From contig NZ_VFNX01000001.1 of NCBI RefSeq assembly GCF_006715785.1, positions 3,114,501 through 3,178,500 on the forward strand: DNA of 64,000 bases, given 5' to 3'. Below are positions 13,817 through 21,627 of this stretch, piece after piece (position 1 is the first letter of the stretch; each line of letters opens with the position of its first letter). Origin of the DNA: Streptomyces puniciscabiei. Its GTDB lineage: Bacteria; Actinomycetota; Actinomycetes; Streptomycetales; Streptomycetaceae. The translations under genes were made by a program, and so were the position numbers. The notes under the pieces are model-generated. The model saw only the letters and a program-made list of their open reading frames with translations, was not told the origin of the DNA and did not search any database.

Positions 13817-15097
13817 GTGGACACGATTGCCAGCCTCTTCAGCTTCATCACGACACCCGTCTCATGGGTCATCGTCCAGTTCCACAAGATGTACGGCGCC
13901 ATCTTCGGCCCCGACACCGGGTGGGCCTGGGGCCTGTCGATCGTGTCCCTGGTGATCCTGATCCGTATCTGCCTGATCCCGCTCTTCGTGAAGCAGATCA
14001 AGTCGACGCGGGCCATGCAGACGCTCCAGCCGGAGATGAAGAAGATCCAGGAGCGCTACAAGAACGACAAACAGCGTCAGTCCGAAGAGATGATGAAGCT
14101 GTACAAGGACGCGGGCACCAACCCGCTCTCCTCGTGCCTTCCCATCCTGGCGCAGTCCCCGTTCTTCTTCGCCCTGTACCACGTGCTCAACGGCATCGCG
14201 TCGGGCAAGACCATCGGCGTCATCAACCAGAGCCTCCTGGCGAGCGCCCAGAAGGCCCACATCTTCGGCGCCCCGCTGGCCGCGAAGTTCCTGGACAGCG
14301 CCGACACGGTGGCGAAGCTCGGTGCGTCGCTGACCGACGTCCGGGTCGTCACCGCGATCATGATCGTCCTGATGTCGGGGTCGCAGTTCTACACACAGCG
14401 CCAGCTGATGACGAAGAACGTCGACACCACGGTGAAGACGCCGTTCATGCAGCAGCAGAAGATGCTGATGTACGTCTTCCCGGTCATGTTCGCCTTCTTC
14501 GGTATCCGGTTCCCCGTCGGCGTCCTCATCTACTGGCTGACCACCAACGTGTGGACCATGGGCCAGCAGATGTACGTCATCCACAACAACCCGACCCCGG
14601 GTTCTAAGGCCCAGGCCGCCTACCTGGAGCGCCTGACCAAGCACGTCACGCACCACGGCAAGGTCCGCCGGCGCAGCGAGAAGGCCATCGTCAAGGCGAT
14701 CGTCGCCAAGGGCCGCGACCGCAACGAGTTCGAGCGCAAGTTCGTCAACGCCCTGAACAAGGCCGGGCTCGCCGCCCAGACCGACGGCACCGTGGTGAAG
14801 AGCGTGGCCCAGGCCACGGCGCAGACCGCTGACGGTGTGGAGACCACCTCGGAGGCCGGCACCGGCACCGCCGCCCGGCGCCAGCAGCCCAAGCGCCAGT
14901 CGAAGGCACAGCGTCAGTCCGGCGGGCCCAAGCAGGCCGGCGGGTCCACCTCGCTGGAGAAGTCCGACGAGCCGCAGGACGCCAAGCCCACCGCTGCCCA
15001 GCAGGCCCCGAAGCCCAGCTCCGGCACCCGCAGCAAGGCCCAGTCCGGCCAGCGCAAGGGTGGCCCGCAGCGGCCCAAGTCCCCGTCCAAGAAGTAA
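13817..15097 (+). CDS. yidC: Membrane protein insertase YidC
   Basis: 426-residue YidC/Oxa1/Alb3 insertase. GTG start ([23 protein letters not shown]). There are five membrane segments: 1 at about 10-30, a second around 35-55 ([23 protein letters not shown], which contains the hydrophilic-groove Arg), then about 105-130, 175-190 and 225-250 ([23 protein letters not shown]). A cytosolic hairpin ([23 protein letters not shown]) follows TM2. The last ~150 residues are a long Lys/Gln/Ser-rich cytosolic tail, likely ribosome-binding. It acts alone or with SecYEG, and is coupled to yidD upstream and jag downstream. Confidence 0.96.
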   Translation: MDTIASLFSFITTPVSWVIVQFHKMYGAIFGPDTGWAWGLSIVSLVILIRICLIPLFVKQIKSTRAMQTLQPEMKKIQERYKNDKQRQSEEMMKLYKDAGTNPLSSCLPILAQSPFFFALYHVLNGIASGKTIGVINQSLLASAQKAHIFGAPLAAKFLDSADTVAKLGASLTDVRVVTAIMIVLMSGSQFYTQRQLMTKNVDTTVKTPFMQQQKMLMYVFPVMFAFFGIRFPVGVLIYWLTTNVWTMGQQMYVIHNNPTPGSKAQAAYLERLTKHVTHHGKVRRRSEKAIVKAIVAKGRDRNEFERKFVNALNKAGLAAQTDGTVVKSVAQATAQTADGVETTSEAGTGTAARRQQPKRQSKAQRQSGGPKQAGGSTSLEKSDEPQDAKPTAAQQAPKPSSGTRSKAQSGQRKGGPQRPKSPSKK

Positions 15098-15112
15098 GAA
15101 GGAGTCCATCCC

Positions 15113-15625
15113 GTGACGGAAGGCACCACCTCCGCCGCTGCCGAGGGTGCAGACGCCCTGACCCGCCTGGAGCAGGAGGGTGAGATCGCGGCGGACTACC
15201 TGGAGGGTCTGCTGGACATCGCCGACCTCGACGGCGACATCGACATGGACGTCGAGGCCGACCGCGCCTCCGTGTCGATCATCAGCGACACCGGCACCCG
15301 TGACCTGCAGAAGCTGGTCGGCCGGGACGGCGAGGTACTGGAGGCCCTGCAGGAGCTGACGCGCCTGGCGGTGCACCGGGAGACCGGCGACCGGAGCCGG
15401 CTGATGCTGGACGTCGCGGGTTACCGGGCCAAGAAGCGGTCCGAGCTGTCCGAGATCGGCGCCAAGGCCGCTGCCGAGGCAAAGAACACCGGCGAGCCCG
15501 TCAAGCTCAAGCCGATGACCCCGTTCGAGCGCAAGGTCGTGCACGACGCGGTCAAGGCCGCGGGGCTGCGCAGCGAGTCCGAGGGCGAGGAGCCGCAGCG
15601 GTTCGTCGTCGTGCTGCCCGCCTGA
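15113..15625 (+). CDS. jag: Jag/KhpB family RNA-binding protein (KH and R3H)
   Basis: 170 residues with a GTG start. After an N-terminal acidic stretch, the KH domain follows (LQKLVGRDGEVLEALQELTRLAVH, whose GRDG is the KH loop), then the R3H domain (RSRLMLDVAGYRAKKRSEL, then FERKVVHDAV with the R-x3-H signature). Homologues bind many small and messenger RNAs together with KhpA. It starts 15 bases after yidC and is the last gene of this transcript, with a strong terminator following. Confidence 0.93.
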   Translation: MTEGTTSAAAEGADALTRLEQEGEIAADYLEGLLDIADLDGDIDMDVEADRASVSIISDTGTRDLQKLVGRDGEVLEALQELTRLAVHRETGDRSRLMLDVAGYRAKKRSELSEIGAKAAAEAKNTGEPVKLKPMTPFERKVVHDAVKAAGLRSESEGEEPQRFVVVLPA

Positions 15626-15643
15626 TCGGCCCCACGTTTCACC

Positions 15644-15670
15644 GGCCCCGTCTGTTGAGCAGACGGGGCC
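15644..15670 (+). terminator. Terminator after jag
   Basis: Perfect 11-base stem GGCCCCGTCTG / CAGACGGGGCC with loop TTGAG, 18 bases after the jag stop codon and followed by a T-containing stretch. It separates the rpmH-jag transcript from rsmG. Confidence 0.85.
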
Positions 15671-15741
15671 GAACTTTGTCAGCCTGGTAGTTCTGGTGGC
15701 CGGTGCGTGAAGCGCCGGCGCGGTACGGAAGGACGGTCCCC

Positions 15742-16458
15742 GTGACGGAGGCAGCGGAGCTTCCCCCCGCGCCCGAGCAGGCGCGGGAAGTGTTTGGTGA
15801 TCGCTTCGCCGATGCGGTCCGCTACGCGGAGCTGCTTGCCGAGGCGGGCGTGCAGCGCGGCCTGATCGGCCCGCGGGAAGTGCCCCGCCTGTGGGAGCGG
15901 CATCTGCTGAACTGCGCGGTGCTCTCCGAGGCCGTCCCCGAGGGAGTGACGGTCTGCGATGTCGGCTCCGGCGCCGGCCTGCCCGGCATCCCGCTGGCCC
16001 TGGTCCGGGAAGACCTGAACATCACCCTGCTGGAGCCGCTGCTGCGACGCACCAACTTCCTCACCGAGGTCGTCGAGCTGCTCGGCCTGGACCACGTCAC
16101 GGTGGTGCGGGGCCGTGCCGAGGAGGTCCTGGGCAAGCTGCCGCCGGTCCATGTGGTGACCGCGCGGGCCGTGGCCCCGCTGGACCGTCTGGCCGCCTGG
16201 GGCATCCCGCTGCTGCGCCCCTACGGCGAGATGCTCGCGCTGAAGGGAGACACCGCCGAGGAGGAGCTGAAGGCCGCGGGCACAGCGCTGAGCAAGCTCG
16301 GCGCGGTCGAGACGTCGATCCTGCATGTGGGTGAGGGCATCGTGGACCCGATGTCCACGGTGGTGCGGGTCGAGGTCGGGGAGAGCCCGGGCGGTGTGCG
16401 GTTCGCGGCGAAGCGGGCGAAGGCGGCGCGAACGGGCCGGACACGTCGCCGTCGCTGA
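15742..16458 (+). CDS. rsmG: 16S rRNA (guanine527-N7)-methyltransferase
   Basis: 238-residue SAM-dependent methyltransferase (RsmG/GidB). I chose the GTG at 15742 (VTEAAELPPAPEQAREVFG) because AAGGAC lies upstream and it fits the family N-terminus; the frame is open 13 codons further. SAM motif I is VTVCDVGSGAGLPGIPLAL, preceded by the typical ERHLLNC. In Streptomyces, loss of rsmG gives low-level streptomycin resistance and raised antibiotic production, so variation here matters to phenotype. The C-terminus is basic (KRAKAARTGRTRRRR). Confidence 0.95.
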   Translation: MTEAAELPPAPEQAREVFGDRFADAVRYAELLAEAGVQRGLIGPREVPRLWERHLLNCAVLSEAVPEGVTVCDVGSGAGLPGIPLALVREDLNITLLEPLLRRTNFLTEVVELLGLDHVTVVRGRAEEVLGKLPPVHVVTARAVAPLDRLAAWGIPLLRPYGEMLALKGDTAEEELKAAGTALSKLGAVETSILHVGEGIVDPMSTVVRVEVGESPGGVRFAAKRAKAARTGRTRRRR

Positions 16459-16550
16459 TCCGTTCTGGCCAGGAGACGTACTCCACACAAGCTGCCAAAC
16501 CTACGCAGGACGGAGTGTCGCAAAGGTCCGGTCGGTGTCGCTGTGCATCG

Positions 16551-16566
16551 TGTTTCACGTGAAACG
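16551..16566. other. parS site 1 (rsmG-parA gap)
   Basis: TGTTTCACGTGAAACG, containing the perfect 14-base GTTTCACGTGAAAC core bound by ParB. It lies 94 bases after the rsmG stop and is the first parS going right from oriC in this window. Confidence 0.95.
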
Positions 16567-16660
16567 TCGCTCACTGCTGCACGGGATCATCAGTCGAGGC
16601 CGCGCTGCCGCCGAACCTCGCGACCGAAAGCCTCTCGGTTCACTCGGAGGGGCAACGGAG

Positions 16661-16687
16661 TTGTCCACAGAGGTGGATTTCTCCACA
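16661..16687 (+). promoter_or_regulatory. Two DnaA boxes upstream of parA
   Basis: TTGTCCACA (16661-16669) is the exact preferred Streptomyces DnaA box, and TTCTCCACA (16679-16687) matches the relaxed consensus. They are in the same orientation, spaced 18 bases start to start, 37 bases before the parA start. They lie between parS sites 1 and 2, about 6.3 kb from oriC. Confidence 0.75.
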
Positions 16688-16723
16688 GAACACCAGGCCT
16701 CACTGGTTCACGACCCCGAAGAC

Positions 16724-17797
16724 ATGGGAGGCTCTGTTCATTGCGAGCCTGAAGTCGAGGAGAGTGAATCCTTGCGGTCCGACGCCAACATCGCGGGACC
16801 GATGACCGATCCGGTCCCCGGTCCCCGTACCGAGTCGATGGGGGCGGATGTTTCACGTGAAACACCGCCTCCGATGGACGACACTCCGATCGGTCGTGCG
16901 GCCCAACTGGCGGTAGAGGCTCTGGGCCGCGCCGGCGAAGGCCTGCCACGGCCGGAGCAGACCAGAGTCATCGTGGTCGCCAACCAGAAGGGCGGCGTGG
17001 GCAAGACGACGACCACCGTCAACCTTGCTGCGTCGCTCGCTCTGCACGGCGGCCGGGTCCTCGTGATCGACCTCGACCCGCAGGGCAACGCGTCCACCGC
17101 CCTGGGGATCGACCACCACGCCGAAGTTCCTTCCATCTACGACGTGTTGGTGGAGAGCAAGCCCCTCGCCGAGGTCGTCCAGCCGGTCCCCGACGTGGAA
17201 GGTCTCTTCTGTGCCCCCGCCACCATCGATCTCGCCGGTGCGGAGATCGAGCTGGTGTCCCTGGTGGCCCGTGAGAGCCGACTGCAGAGGGCGATCCAGG
17301 CGTATGAACAGCCGTTGGACTACATCCTCATCGACTGCCCGCCCTCGCTCGGCCTGTTGACGGTCAACGCGCTGGTGGCGGGCCAGGAGGTCCTGATCCC
17401 GATCCAGTGCGAGTACTACGCACTCGAGGGCCTGGGCCAGCTGCTGCGCAACGTCGACTTGGTGCGGGGGCACCTCAACCCCACGCTGCATGTGTCGACC
17501 ATCCTGCTCACCATGTACGACGGCCGGACGCGTCTCGCCTCCCAGGTCGCGGAAGAGGTGCGCACCCACTTCGGTGACGAGGTGCTGCGGACAAGCATTC
17601 CCCGCTCGGTCCGTATCTCCGAGGCGCCGAGTTACGGGCAGACGGTGCTGACCTACGATCCTGGATCGAGCGGTGCCCTCTCGTATCTCGAGGCGGCCCG
17701 AGAAATCGCGCTGAAGGGCATCGGCATCAGCTATGACGCGAGCCAGGCCCACAGCGCCGTCCAGAACGACCCAAGCATGGTGGAGGGGATCCAGTGA
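16724..17797 (+). CDS. parA: Chromosome partitioning ATPase ParA
   Basis: Walker-type segregation ATPase. The start is uncertain: ATG 16724 (357 residues), TTG 16772 (341, with a GAGGAG ribosome site) or ATG 16802 (331) all fit; I give the longest plausible one. After ~75 poorly conserved residues come the deviant Walker A ([18 protein letters not shown]), [13 protein letters not shown] and [15 protein letters not shown] (Walker B). In Streptomyces ParA follows the hyphal tip with polar proteins (Scy) and organises ParB during sporulation septation. A perfect parS lies inside the coding region (16849-16864) and is read as VSRET. The stop overlaps parB (GTGA). Confidence 0.95.
   Translation: MGGSVHCEPEVEESESLRSDANIAGPMTDPVPGPRTESMGADVSRETPPPMDDTPIGRAAQLAVEALGRAGEGLPRPEQTRVIVVANQKGGVGKTTTTVNLAASLALHGGRVLVIDLDPQGNASTALGIDHHAEVPSIYDVLVESKPLAEVVQPVPDVEGLFCAPATIDLAGAEIELVSLVARESRLQRAIQAYEQPLDYILIDCPPSLGLLTVNALVAGQEVLIPIQCEYYALEGLGQLLRNVDLVRGHLNPTLHVSTILLTMYDGRTRLASQVAEEVRTHFGDEVLRTSIPRSVRISEAPSYGQTVLTYDPGSSGALSYLEAAREIALKGIGISYDASQAHSAVQNDPSMVEGIQ
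16849..16864. other. parS site 2, inside parA
   Basis: TGTTTCACGTGAAACA, a perfect 16-base parS within the 5' coding part of parA (translated as DVSRETP). It is 298 bases from site 1, so ParB bound here could sit close to the parAB promoter region. Confidence 0.95.
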
Positions 17798-18888
17798 GTG
17801 AGCGACGGAGGGGGCTGGGCCGTGGTCTCGGCGCACTGATCCCCGCTGCCCCGACGGAGAAGAATCCGGCTCCGGCCGCCTTGGGAGGCGGGGCCTCCGC
17901 CTCCCCCGCGGCAGTCCCGGTACTGACGACCGACCGCGGGGTCGCCGCGGCGAAGGTGGCCACGCTGCCGCCGGTTTCACATGAAACCGACGAGCCCCCA
18001 GCAGGCCCCGCCATGGAGACGCCGGCCCCTCCGATGGGCGCGCACTTCGCCGAGATCCCCCTCGACGCGATCTCACCCAACCCGCGCCAGCCGCGTGATG
18101 TCTTCGACGAGGACGCCCTCCAGGAGCTGGTCACCTCCATCAAGGAGGTCGGTCTGCTGCAGCCCGTCGTCGTAAGGCAGCTGGGGCCCGCCCGCTATGA
18201 ACTGATCATGGGCGAGCGTCGTTGGCGGGCCTGCCGCGAGGCCGGCCTGGAGGCCATCCCGGCGATCGTCCGGGCCACGGAGGACGAGAAGCTCCTTCTG
18301 GACGCGCTGCTGGAGAACCTGCACCGCGCACAGCTGAACCCGCTGGAAGAGGCGGCCGCCTACGACCAGCTGCTGAAGGACTTCAACTGCACGCATGATC
18401 AGCTGGCCGACCGGATCGGGCGCTCCCGGCCCCAGGTCTCCAACACGCTGCGGCTGCTGAAGCTCTCGCCGGCTGTGCAGAAGCGGGTGGCTGCCGGTGT
18501 CCTCTCTGCCGGGCACGCCCGGGCACTGTTGTCCATCGAGGACTCCGAGGAGCAGGACCGGCTGGCTCACCGCATCGTGGCCGAGGGGCTGTCGGTGCGA
18601 GCCGTCGAGGAGATCGTGACCCTCATGGGCTCGCGGCCGCAGAAGCCCCAGCGTCCCAAGGGGCCGCGTGCCGGCTCCCGGCTGTCCCCGGCCCTGAACG
18701 AGCTGGCGACCCGCCTGTCGGACCGCTTCGAGACACGGGTGAAGGTCGACCTCGGTCAGAAGAAGGGCAAGATCACCGTCGAGTTCGCCTCGGTCGACGA
18801 TCTTCAGCGGATTCTGAGCACGCTCGCTCCCGGCGAGGGGCCGGTACTGCCGCAGGAGCTGCAGAACACGGACGAGCAGGACGACTGA
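17794..18888 (+). CDS. parB: Chromosome partitioning protein ParB
   Basis: 364-residue parS-binding CTPase that loads as a sliding clamp. The GTG start overlaps the parA stop. The N-terminal ~75 residues are Ala/Pro-rich, and the start [17 protein letters not shown] is the conserved ParA-interacting peptide. The CTP-binding domain includes LQPVVVR, the GERRWRA motif and [10 protein letters not shown]. The helix-turn-helix is [21 protein letters not shown]. The C-terminal dimerisation domain is [24 protein letters not shown]. In Streptomyces it forms nucleoprotein complexes on the many origin-proximal parS sites, as seen throughout this window. Confidence 0.97.
   Translation: MSERRRGLGRGLGALIPAAPTEKNPAPAALGGGASASPAAVPVLTTDRGVAAAKVATLPPVSHETDEPPAGPAMETPAPPMGAHFAEIPLDAISPNPRQPRDVFDEDALQELVTSIKEVGLLQPVVVRQLGPARYELIMGERRWRACREAGLEAIPAIVRATEDEKLLLDALLENLHRAQLNPLEEAAAYDQLLKDFNCTHDQLADRIGRSRPQVSNTLRLLKLSPAVQKRVAAGVLSAGHARALLSIEDSEEQDRLAHRIVAEGLSVRAVEEIVTLMGSRPQKPQRPKGPRAGSRLSPALNELATRLSDRFETRVKVDLGQKKGKITVEFASVDDLQRILSTLAPGEGPVLPQELQNTDEQDD
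17973..17988. other. Degenerate parS inside parB
   Basis: GGTTTCACATGAAACC: the parS core with one central change (CACATG instead of CACGTG), which breaks the perfect symmetry. It is translated as VSHETD in the variable N-terminal region of parB. ParB may bind it weakly. Confidence 0.45.
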
Positions 18889-18916
18889 CCCTGGTCCGAC
18901 CCACTCGGCCGTATAG

Positions 18917-18959
18917 AGAGCGGGCTGTGTCCGGTGTGTACCGGAACACCGCCCGCTCT
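18917..18959 (+). terminator. Terminator after parB
   Basis: Inverted repeat AGAGCGGGC (18917-18925) and GCCCGCTCT (18951-18959), with an inner TCCGGTGTGTACCGGA hairpin, followed by TTTGCTTT. It lies 28 bases after the parB stop codon. Confidence 0.75.
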
Positions 18960-19064
18960 TTGCTTTGAGGCGGTATCGAACGAATCGCATCGTGGATACG
19001 ATGCGAAAGGGTATGGCACATCCACCGGACAGCATCTGCATCTCTGAGTGGGGAGACGGGGGCC

Positions 19065-19322
19065 ATGCGATCGATGAGCCGCACCGGACTGGTGAGCGCC
19101 GGCCTGAGCCTTGGAGCGGTCGGCGGATTCGTCGGCAGCCTGCTCAGGGAGCGGAGCGCTCTGGCAGCCGCGCGTGATGCGGCGAGCGAGGAAAGCGAGG
19201 AACAGCCTTCATGGGGCGTCGGCTCGTGCCGCTCACGCTGGACAACCTTCAGGACCTTCCCCAACGCTGTCGGTCGTGTGTCTTCTGGGAACTGGATCCC
19301 GTCAGCGGCGAAGCGGCGGTGA
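19065..19322 (+). CDS. Possible small membrane-anchored protein
   Basis: 85-residue open frame whose first 50 residues look protein-like: a short basic start, then a glycine-rich hydrophobic segment (LVSAGLSLGAVGGFVGSLL), then RERSALAAARDAASEESEEQ. It overlaps the following GNAT gene by 112 bases in another frame, and the overlapped part loses protein-like character. GGGGAGACGGGGGCC provides a possible ribosome site before the ATG. I recognise no family. It may be a real small protein that is translationally coupled to the GNAT gene, or chance. Confidence 0.3.
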   Translation: MRSMSRTGLVSAGLSLGAVGGFVGSLLRERSALAAARDAASEESEEQPSWGVGSCRSRWTTFRTFPNAVGRVSSGNWIPSAAKRR

Positions 19323-19828
19323 GGGCCGGTACCTCGGCCCTGGAGAAGGAAGCCTGGATCTCCGCTGTCCTGCTGGACTGGGGATCATGCGGCCGGGTGG
19401 CCTACGTCGATGACGTGCCGGTGGGTTTCGTTCTCTACGCCCCTCCGGCCTATGTCCCGCGCTCGACGGCTTTCCCCACAAGCCCTGTCTCGCCGGATGC
19501 CGTGCAGTTGATGACGGCGTTCATCATGCCCGGATATCAGGGGCAAGGGCTGGGGCGAGTGCTCGTGCAGACGGTCGCCAAGGATCTCCTGCGTCGAGGC
19601 TTCAGGGCGATCGAGGCCTTCGGAGACGCTCGCTGGAAGGAGCCCGCCTGCCTGCTGCCGGCGGATCATCTTCTGGCCGTCGGTTTCAAAACGGTCCGGC
19701 AGCACCCCACGCATCCCCGCTTGCGGCTGGAGCTGCGGTCGACGCTCTCCTGGAAGGAAGACGTGGAGATGGCACTCGACCGGCTTCTCGGAGCGGTCCA
19801 GAAGGAACCGGCGTTGAGGCCGCTGTAG
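19211..19828 (+). CDS. GNAT family N-acetyltransferase
   Basis: 205-residue protein with the acetyl-CoA loop of the GNAT fold, MPGYQGQGLGRVLVQTVAKDLLRRGFRAIEAFG (about 110-140). An N-terminal CRSCVFWE Cys pair is unusual for the family. The C-terminal half contains ADHLLAVGFKTVRQHPTHPRLRLEL. The ATG at 19211 has GAGGAA about 9 bases upstream. It sits between parB and trxA in all streptomycetes I know of, and mycobacteria have an equivalent conserved gene beside parB. The substrate is unknown. Convergent with trxA; a bidirectional terminator and a parS lie between. Confidence 0.85.
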   Translation: MGRRLVPLTLDNLQDLPQRCRSCVFWELDPVSGEAAVRAGTSALEKEAWISAVLLDWGSCGRVAYVDDVPVGFVLYAPPAYVPRSTAFPTSPVSPDAVQLMTAFIMPGYQGQGLGRVLVQTVAKDLLRRGFRAIEAFGDARWKEPACLLPADHLLAVGFKTVRQHPTHPRLRLELRSTLSWKEDVEMALDRLLGAVQKEPALRPL

Positions 19829-19851
19829 CGTCAGCGAAGTGCCAGAGACGG

Positions 19852-19881
19852 AATGGGCCAACCCCGCGGGGTTGGCCCATT
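19852..19881. terminator. Bidirectional terminator between GNAT gene and trxA
   Basis: A perfect 30-base palindrome (arms AATGGGCCAACCCC / GGGGTTGGCCCATT around GC) in a convergent gap, able to stop transcription from both sides. Its right edge is two bases from parS site 4 at 19884. Confidence 0.85.
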
Positions 19882-19883
19882 CG

Positions 19884-19899
19884 TGTTTCACGTGAAACA
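19884..19899. other. parS site in GNAT-trxA convergent gap
   Basis: TGTTTCACGTGAAACA, perfect. It directly abuts the 30-base terminator palindrome at 19852-19881, and its flanks (TTCG / TGAA) extend the symmetry with one mismatch. Confidence 0.95.
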
Positions 19900-19932
19900 T
19901 GAACCGTCACTCGGACGGCCCCGTTCTCCGCC

Positions 19933-20262
19933 TTACTCGGCGATGAACTCCTCGAGGTCGCGAACGATCGCGGCCTTCGGCTTGGCACCGACGATGGTCT
20001 TGGCGACCTCGCCACCCTGGTAGACGTTCAGGGTCGGGATCGACATGACGCCGTACTTGGCAGCCGTACCCGGGTTCTCGTCGATGTTCAGCTTGACGAC
20101 CTCGATCTTGTCGCCGTACTCGGCAGCGATCGCCTCGAGGGACGGGGCGATCTGGCGGCAGGGACCGCACCAGGCAGCCCAGAAGTCCACAAGAACGGGC
20201 TTGTCGCTCTTGAGGACCTCCTGCTCGAAGGAGTCGTCGGTCACGTTCTTCAGGTCGGCCAC
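19933..20262 (-). CDS. trxA: Thioredoxin
   Basis: 109-residue thioredoxin with active site WCGPC (Cys32, Cys35) in the usual VDFWAAWCGPCRQIAP context and the cis-proline turn SIPTLNVYQGG. GTG start at 20262 with AAGGAG upstream. It reduces protein disulfides with electrons from TrxB, encoded 45 bases upstream on the same strand. Likely co-transcribed from the SigR-type promoter before trxB, and ended by the palindrome next to parS. Confidence 0.97.
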   Translation of the reverse strand: MADLKNVTDDSFEQEVLKSDKPVLVDFWAAWCGPCRQIAPSLEAIAAEYGDKIEVVKLNIDENPGTAAKYGVMSIPTLNVYQGGEVAKTIVGAKPKAAIVRDLEEFIAE

Positions 20263-20307
20263 AGCGGGCTCCTTAACTTGATCGCGCGGGGGCGGGGAGG
20301 GGGGAGG

Positions 20308-21279
20308 TCAGACGACGGCGGTCTTCTCGGGCTCAGCCTTGTCCTCGTCCGCGAGGGCGGAGAGGAAGCGCTCGGCGTCCAGGGCGGCGGAGCAGCCGGT
20401 GCCGGCTGCGGTGATCGCCTGCCGGTAGGTGTGGTCCACCACGTCACCGGCGGCGAAGACACCGGTCACATTGGTGCGGGTGGACGGGGAGGCGACCTTC
20501 AGGTAGCCCTCCTCGTCCAGGTCCAGCTGGCCCTTGAACAGCTCGGTGCGCGGGTCGTGGCCGATCGCGATGAACAGACCGGTCACGGGCAGCTCGGACA
20601 GTTCGCCGGTCTTGACATTGCGCAGCTTCAGACCGGAGAGCTTCTGCTCGCCCTGGATCTCGGCGACCTCGCTGTCCCACACAAACTTGATCTTCGGGTC
20701 ACCGAAGGCGCGCTCCTGCATCGCCTTGGAGGCGCGCAGCGTGTCCCGGCGGTGGACGATCGTCACGGACTTGGCGAACCGCGAGAGGAAGGTGGCCTCC
20801 TCCATCGCGGTGTCACCGCCGCCGATCACGGCGATGTCCTGGTCCTTGAAGAAGAAGCCGTCGCAGGTGGCGCACCATGAGACACCGCGGCCGGACAGGG
20901 CGTCCTCGTTCGGCAGGCCCAGCTTGCGGTGCTGCGAACCGGTGGTGACGATGACAGCCTTCGCCTGGTGGACCGTGCCTGCCGTGTCCGTGACGGTCTT
21001 GATCTCACCGCTGAGGTCGACGGAGACGACGTCGTCCGGGACGAGCTCGGCGCCGAAGCGTTCGGCCTGCGCCCGCATGTTGTCCATCAGTTCGGGGCCC
21101 ATGATGCCGTCGCGGAAGCCCGGGAAGTTCTCGACCTCGGTGGTGTTCATCAGCGCGCCACCGGCGGTGACGGCGCCCTCGAACACCAGGGGCTTCAGCG
21201 ACGCGCGCGCGGTGTAGAGCGCCGCCGTGTAGCCTGCGGGCCCGGAGCCGATGATGATCACGTTACGGACGTCGCTCAC
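20308..21279 (-). CDS. trxB: Thioredoxin-disulfide reductase
   Basis: 323-residue flavoenzyme that reduces thioredoxin with NADPH. N-terminal FAD motif [20 protein letters not shown]; redox pair CATC (Cys136, Cys139) in [16 protein letters not shown] motif [20 protein letters not shown]-terminal FAD contact [24 protein letters not shown]. It is the first gene of the trxB-trxA unit, whose promoter carries the SigR recognition elements. In Streptomyces the disulfide-stress sigma SigR controls trxBA and is inhibited by RsrA until oxidised. Confidence 0.97.
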   Translation of the reverse strand: MSDVRNVIIIGSGPAGYTAALYTARASLKPLVFEGAVTAGGALMNTTEVENFPGFRDGIMGPELMDNMRAQAERFGAELVPDDVVSVDLSGEIKTVTDTAGTVHQAKAVIVTTGSQHRKLGLPNEDALSGRGVSWCATCDGFFFKDQDIAVIGGGDTAMEEATFLSRFAKSVTIVHRRDTLRASKAMQERAFGDPKIKFVWDSEVAEIQGEQKLSGLKLRNVKTGELSELPVTGLFIAIGHDPRTELFKGQLDLDEEGYLKVASPSTRTNVTGVFAAGDVVDHTYRQAITAAGTGCSAALDAERFLSALADEDKAEPEKTAVV

Positions 21280-21349
21280 GGCTTGTTTCCTCGTCTCTGG
21301 TCTGCGTCAGTCGACCGGTGGGAGACCCTTTCGGGACTCTCACACCACC

Positions 21350-21377
21350 CAACGGATCCTACGGGGCGCGCATTCCC
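21350..21377 (-). promoter_or_regulatory. SigR-type promoter of trxBA
   Basis: On the minus strand, GGGAAT (21377-21372), exactly 18 bases, then GTTG (21353-21350), matching the established SigR consensus GGGAAT-N18-GTT. It lies about 70 bases upstream of the trxB ATG. This supports induction of trxBA by thiol oxidation. Confidence 0.88.
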
Positions 21378-21567
21378 GGTGTGTCGGGGCGCACGCATAC
21401 GGCGGGCCGCAGACAGCAAGACCACCTTCAGAGCGGCGTCTGCGGCTCCTGCGCCGCGGGGGAGCGGGGTCGCTGCCGCCAAGATCTGCCACCTTCTGAT
21501 CTTGCGGCGTCTGATCTCGCGGCGTCGTTGAGGTGGCCTGCTGAACATTCATGCAAGTGGGTGACGT

Positions 21568-21600
21568 GGAAGGCCACGAGTTCGGTGCTCGTGGCCTTCC
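21568..21600. terminator. Terminator between trxB promoter region and sigM operon
   Basis: Perfect 13-base stem GGAAGGCCACGAG / CTCGTGGCCTTCC with a 7-base loop, 28 bases beyond the stop of the minus-strand anti-sigma gene. It insulates the trxBA promoter from read-through out of the sigM operon. The rest of the 21280-21627 gap is the trxB leader and promoter. Confidence 0.85.
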
Positions 21601-21627
21601 CTTCACCACAGCCTCGGCCGAGTCGTT

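Noticed and set aside
13862..15544. 560-codon frame opposite yidC and jag
   Set aside because: Shadow of two recognisable genes.
15631..15645. GTTTCACCGG after jag as a possible parS
   Set aside because: The right half breaks the GTGAAAC symmetry; too many mismatches.
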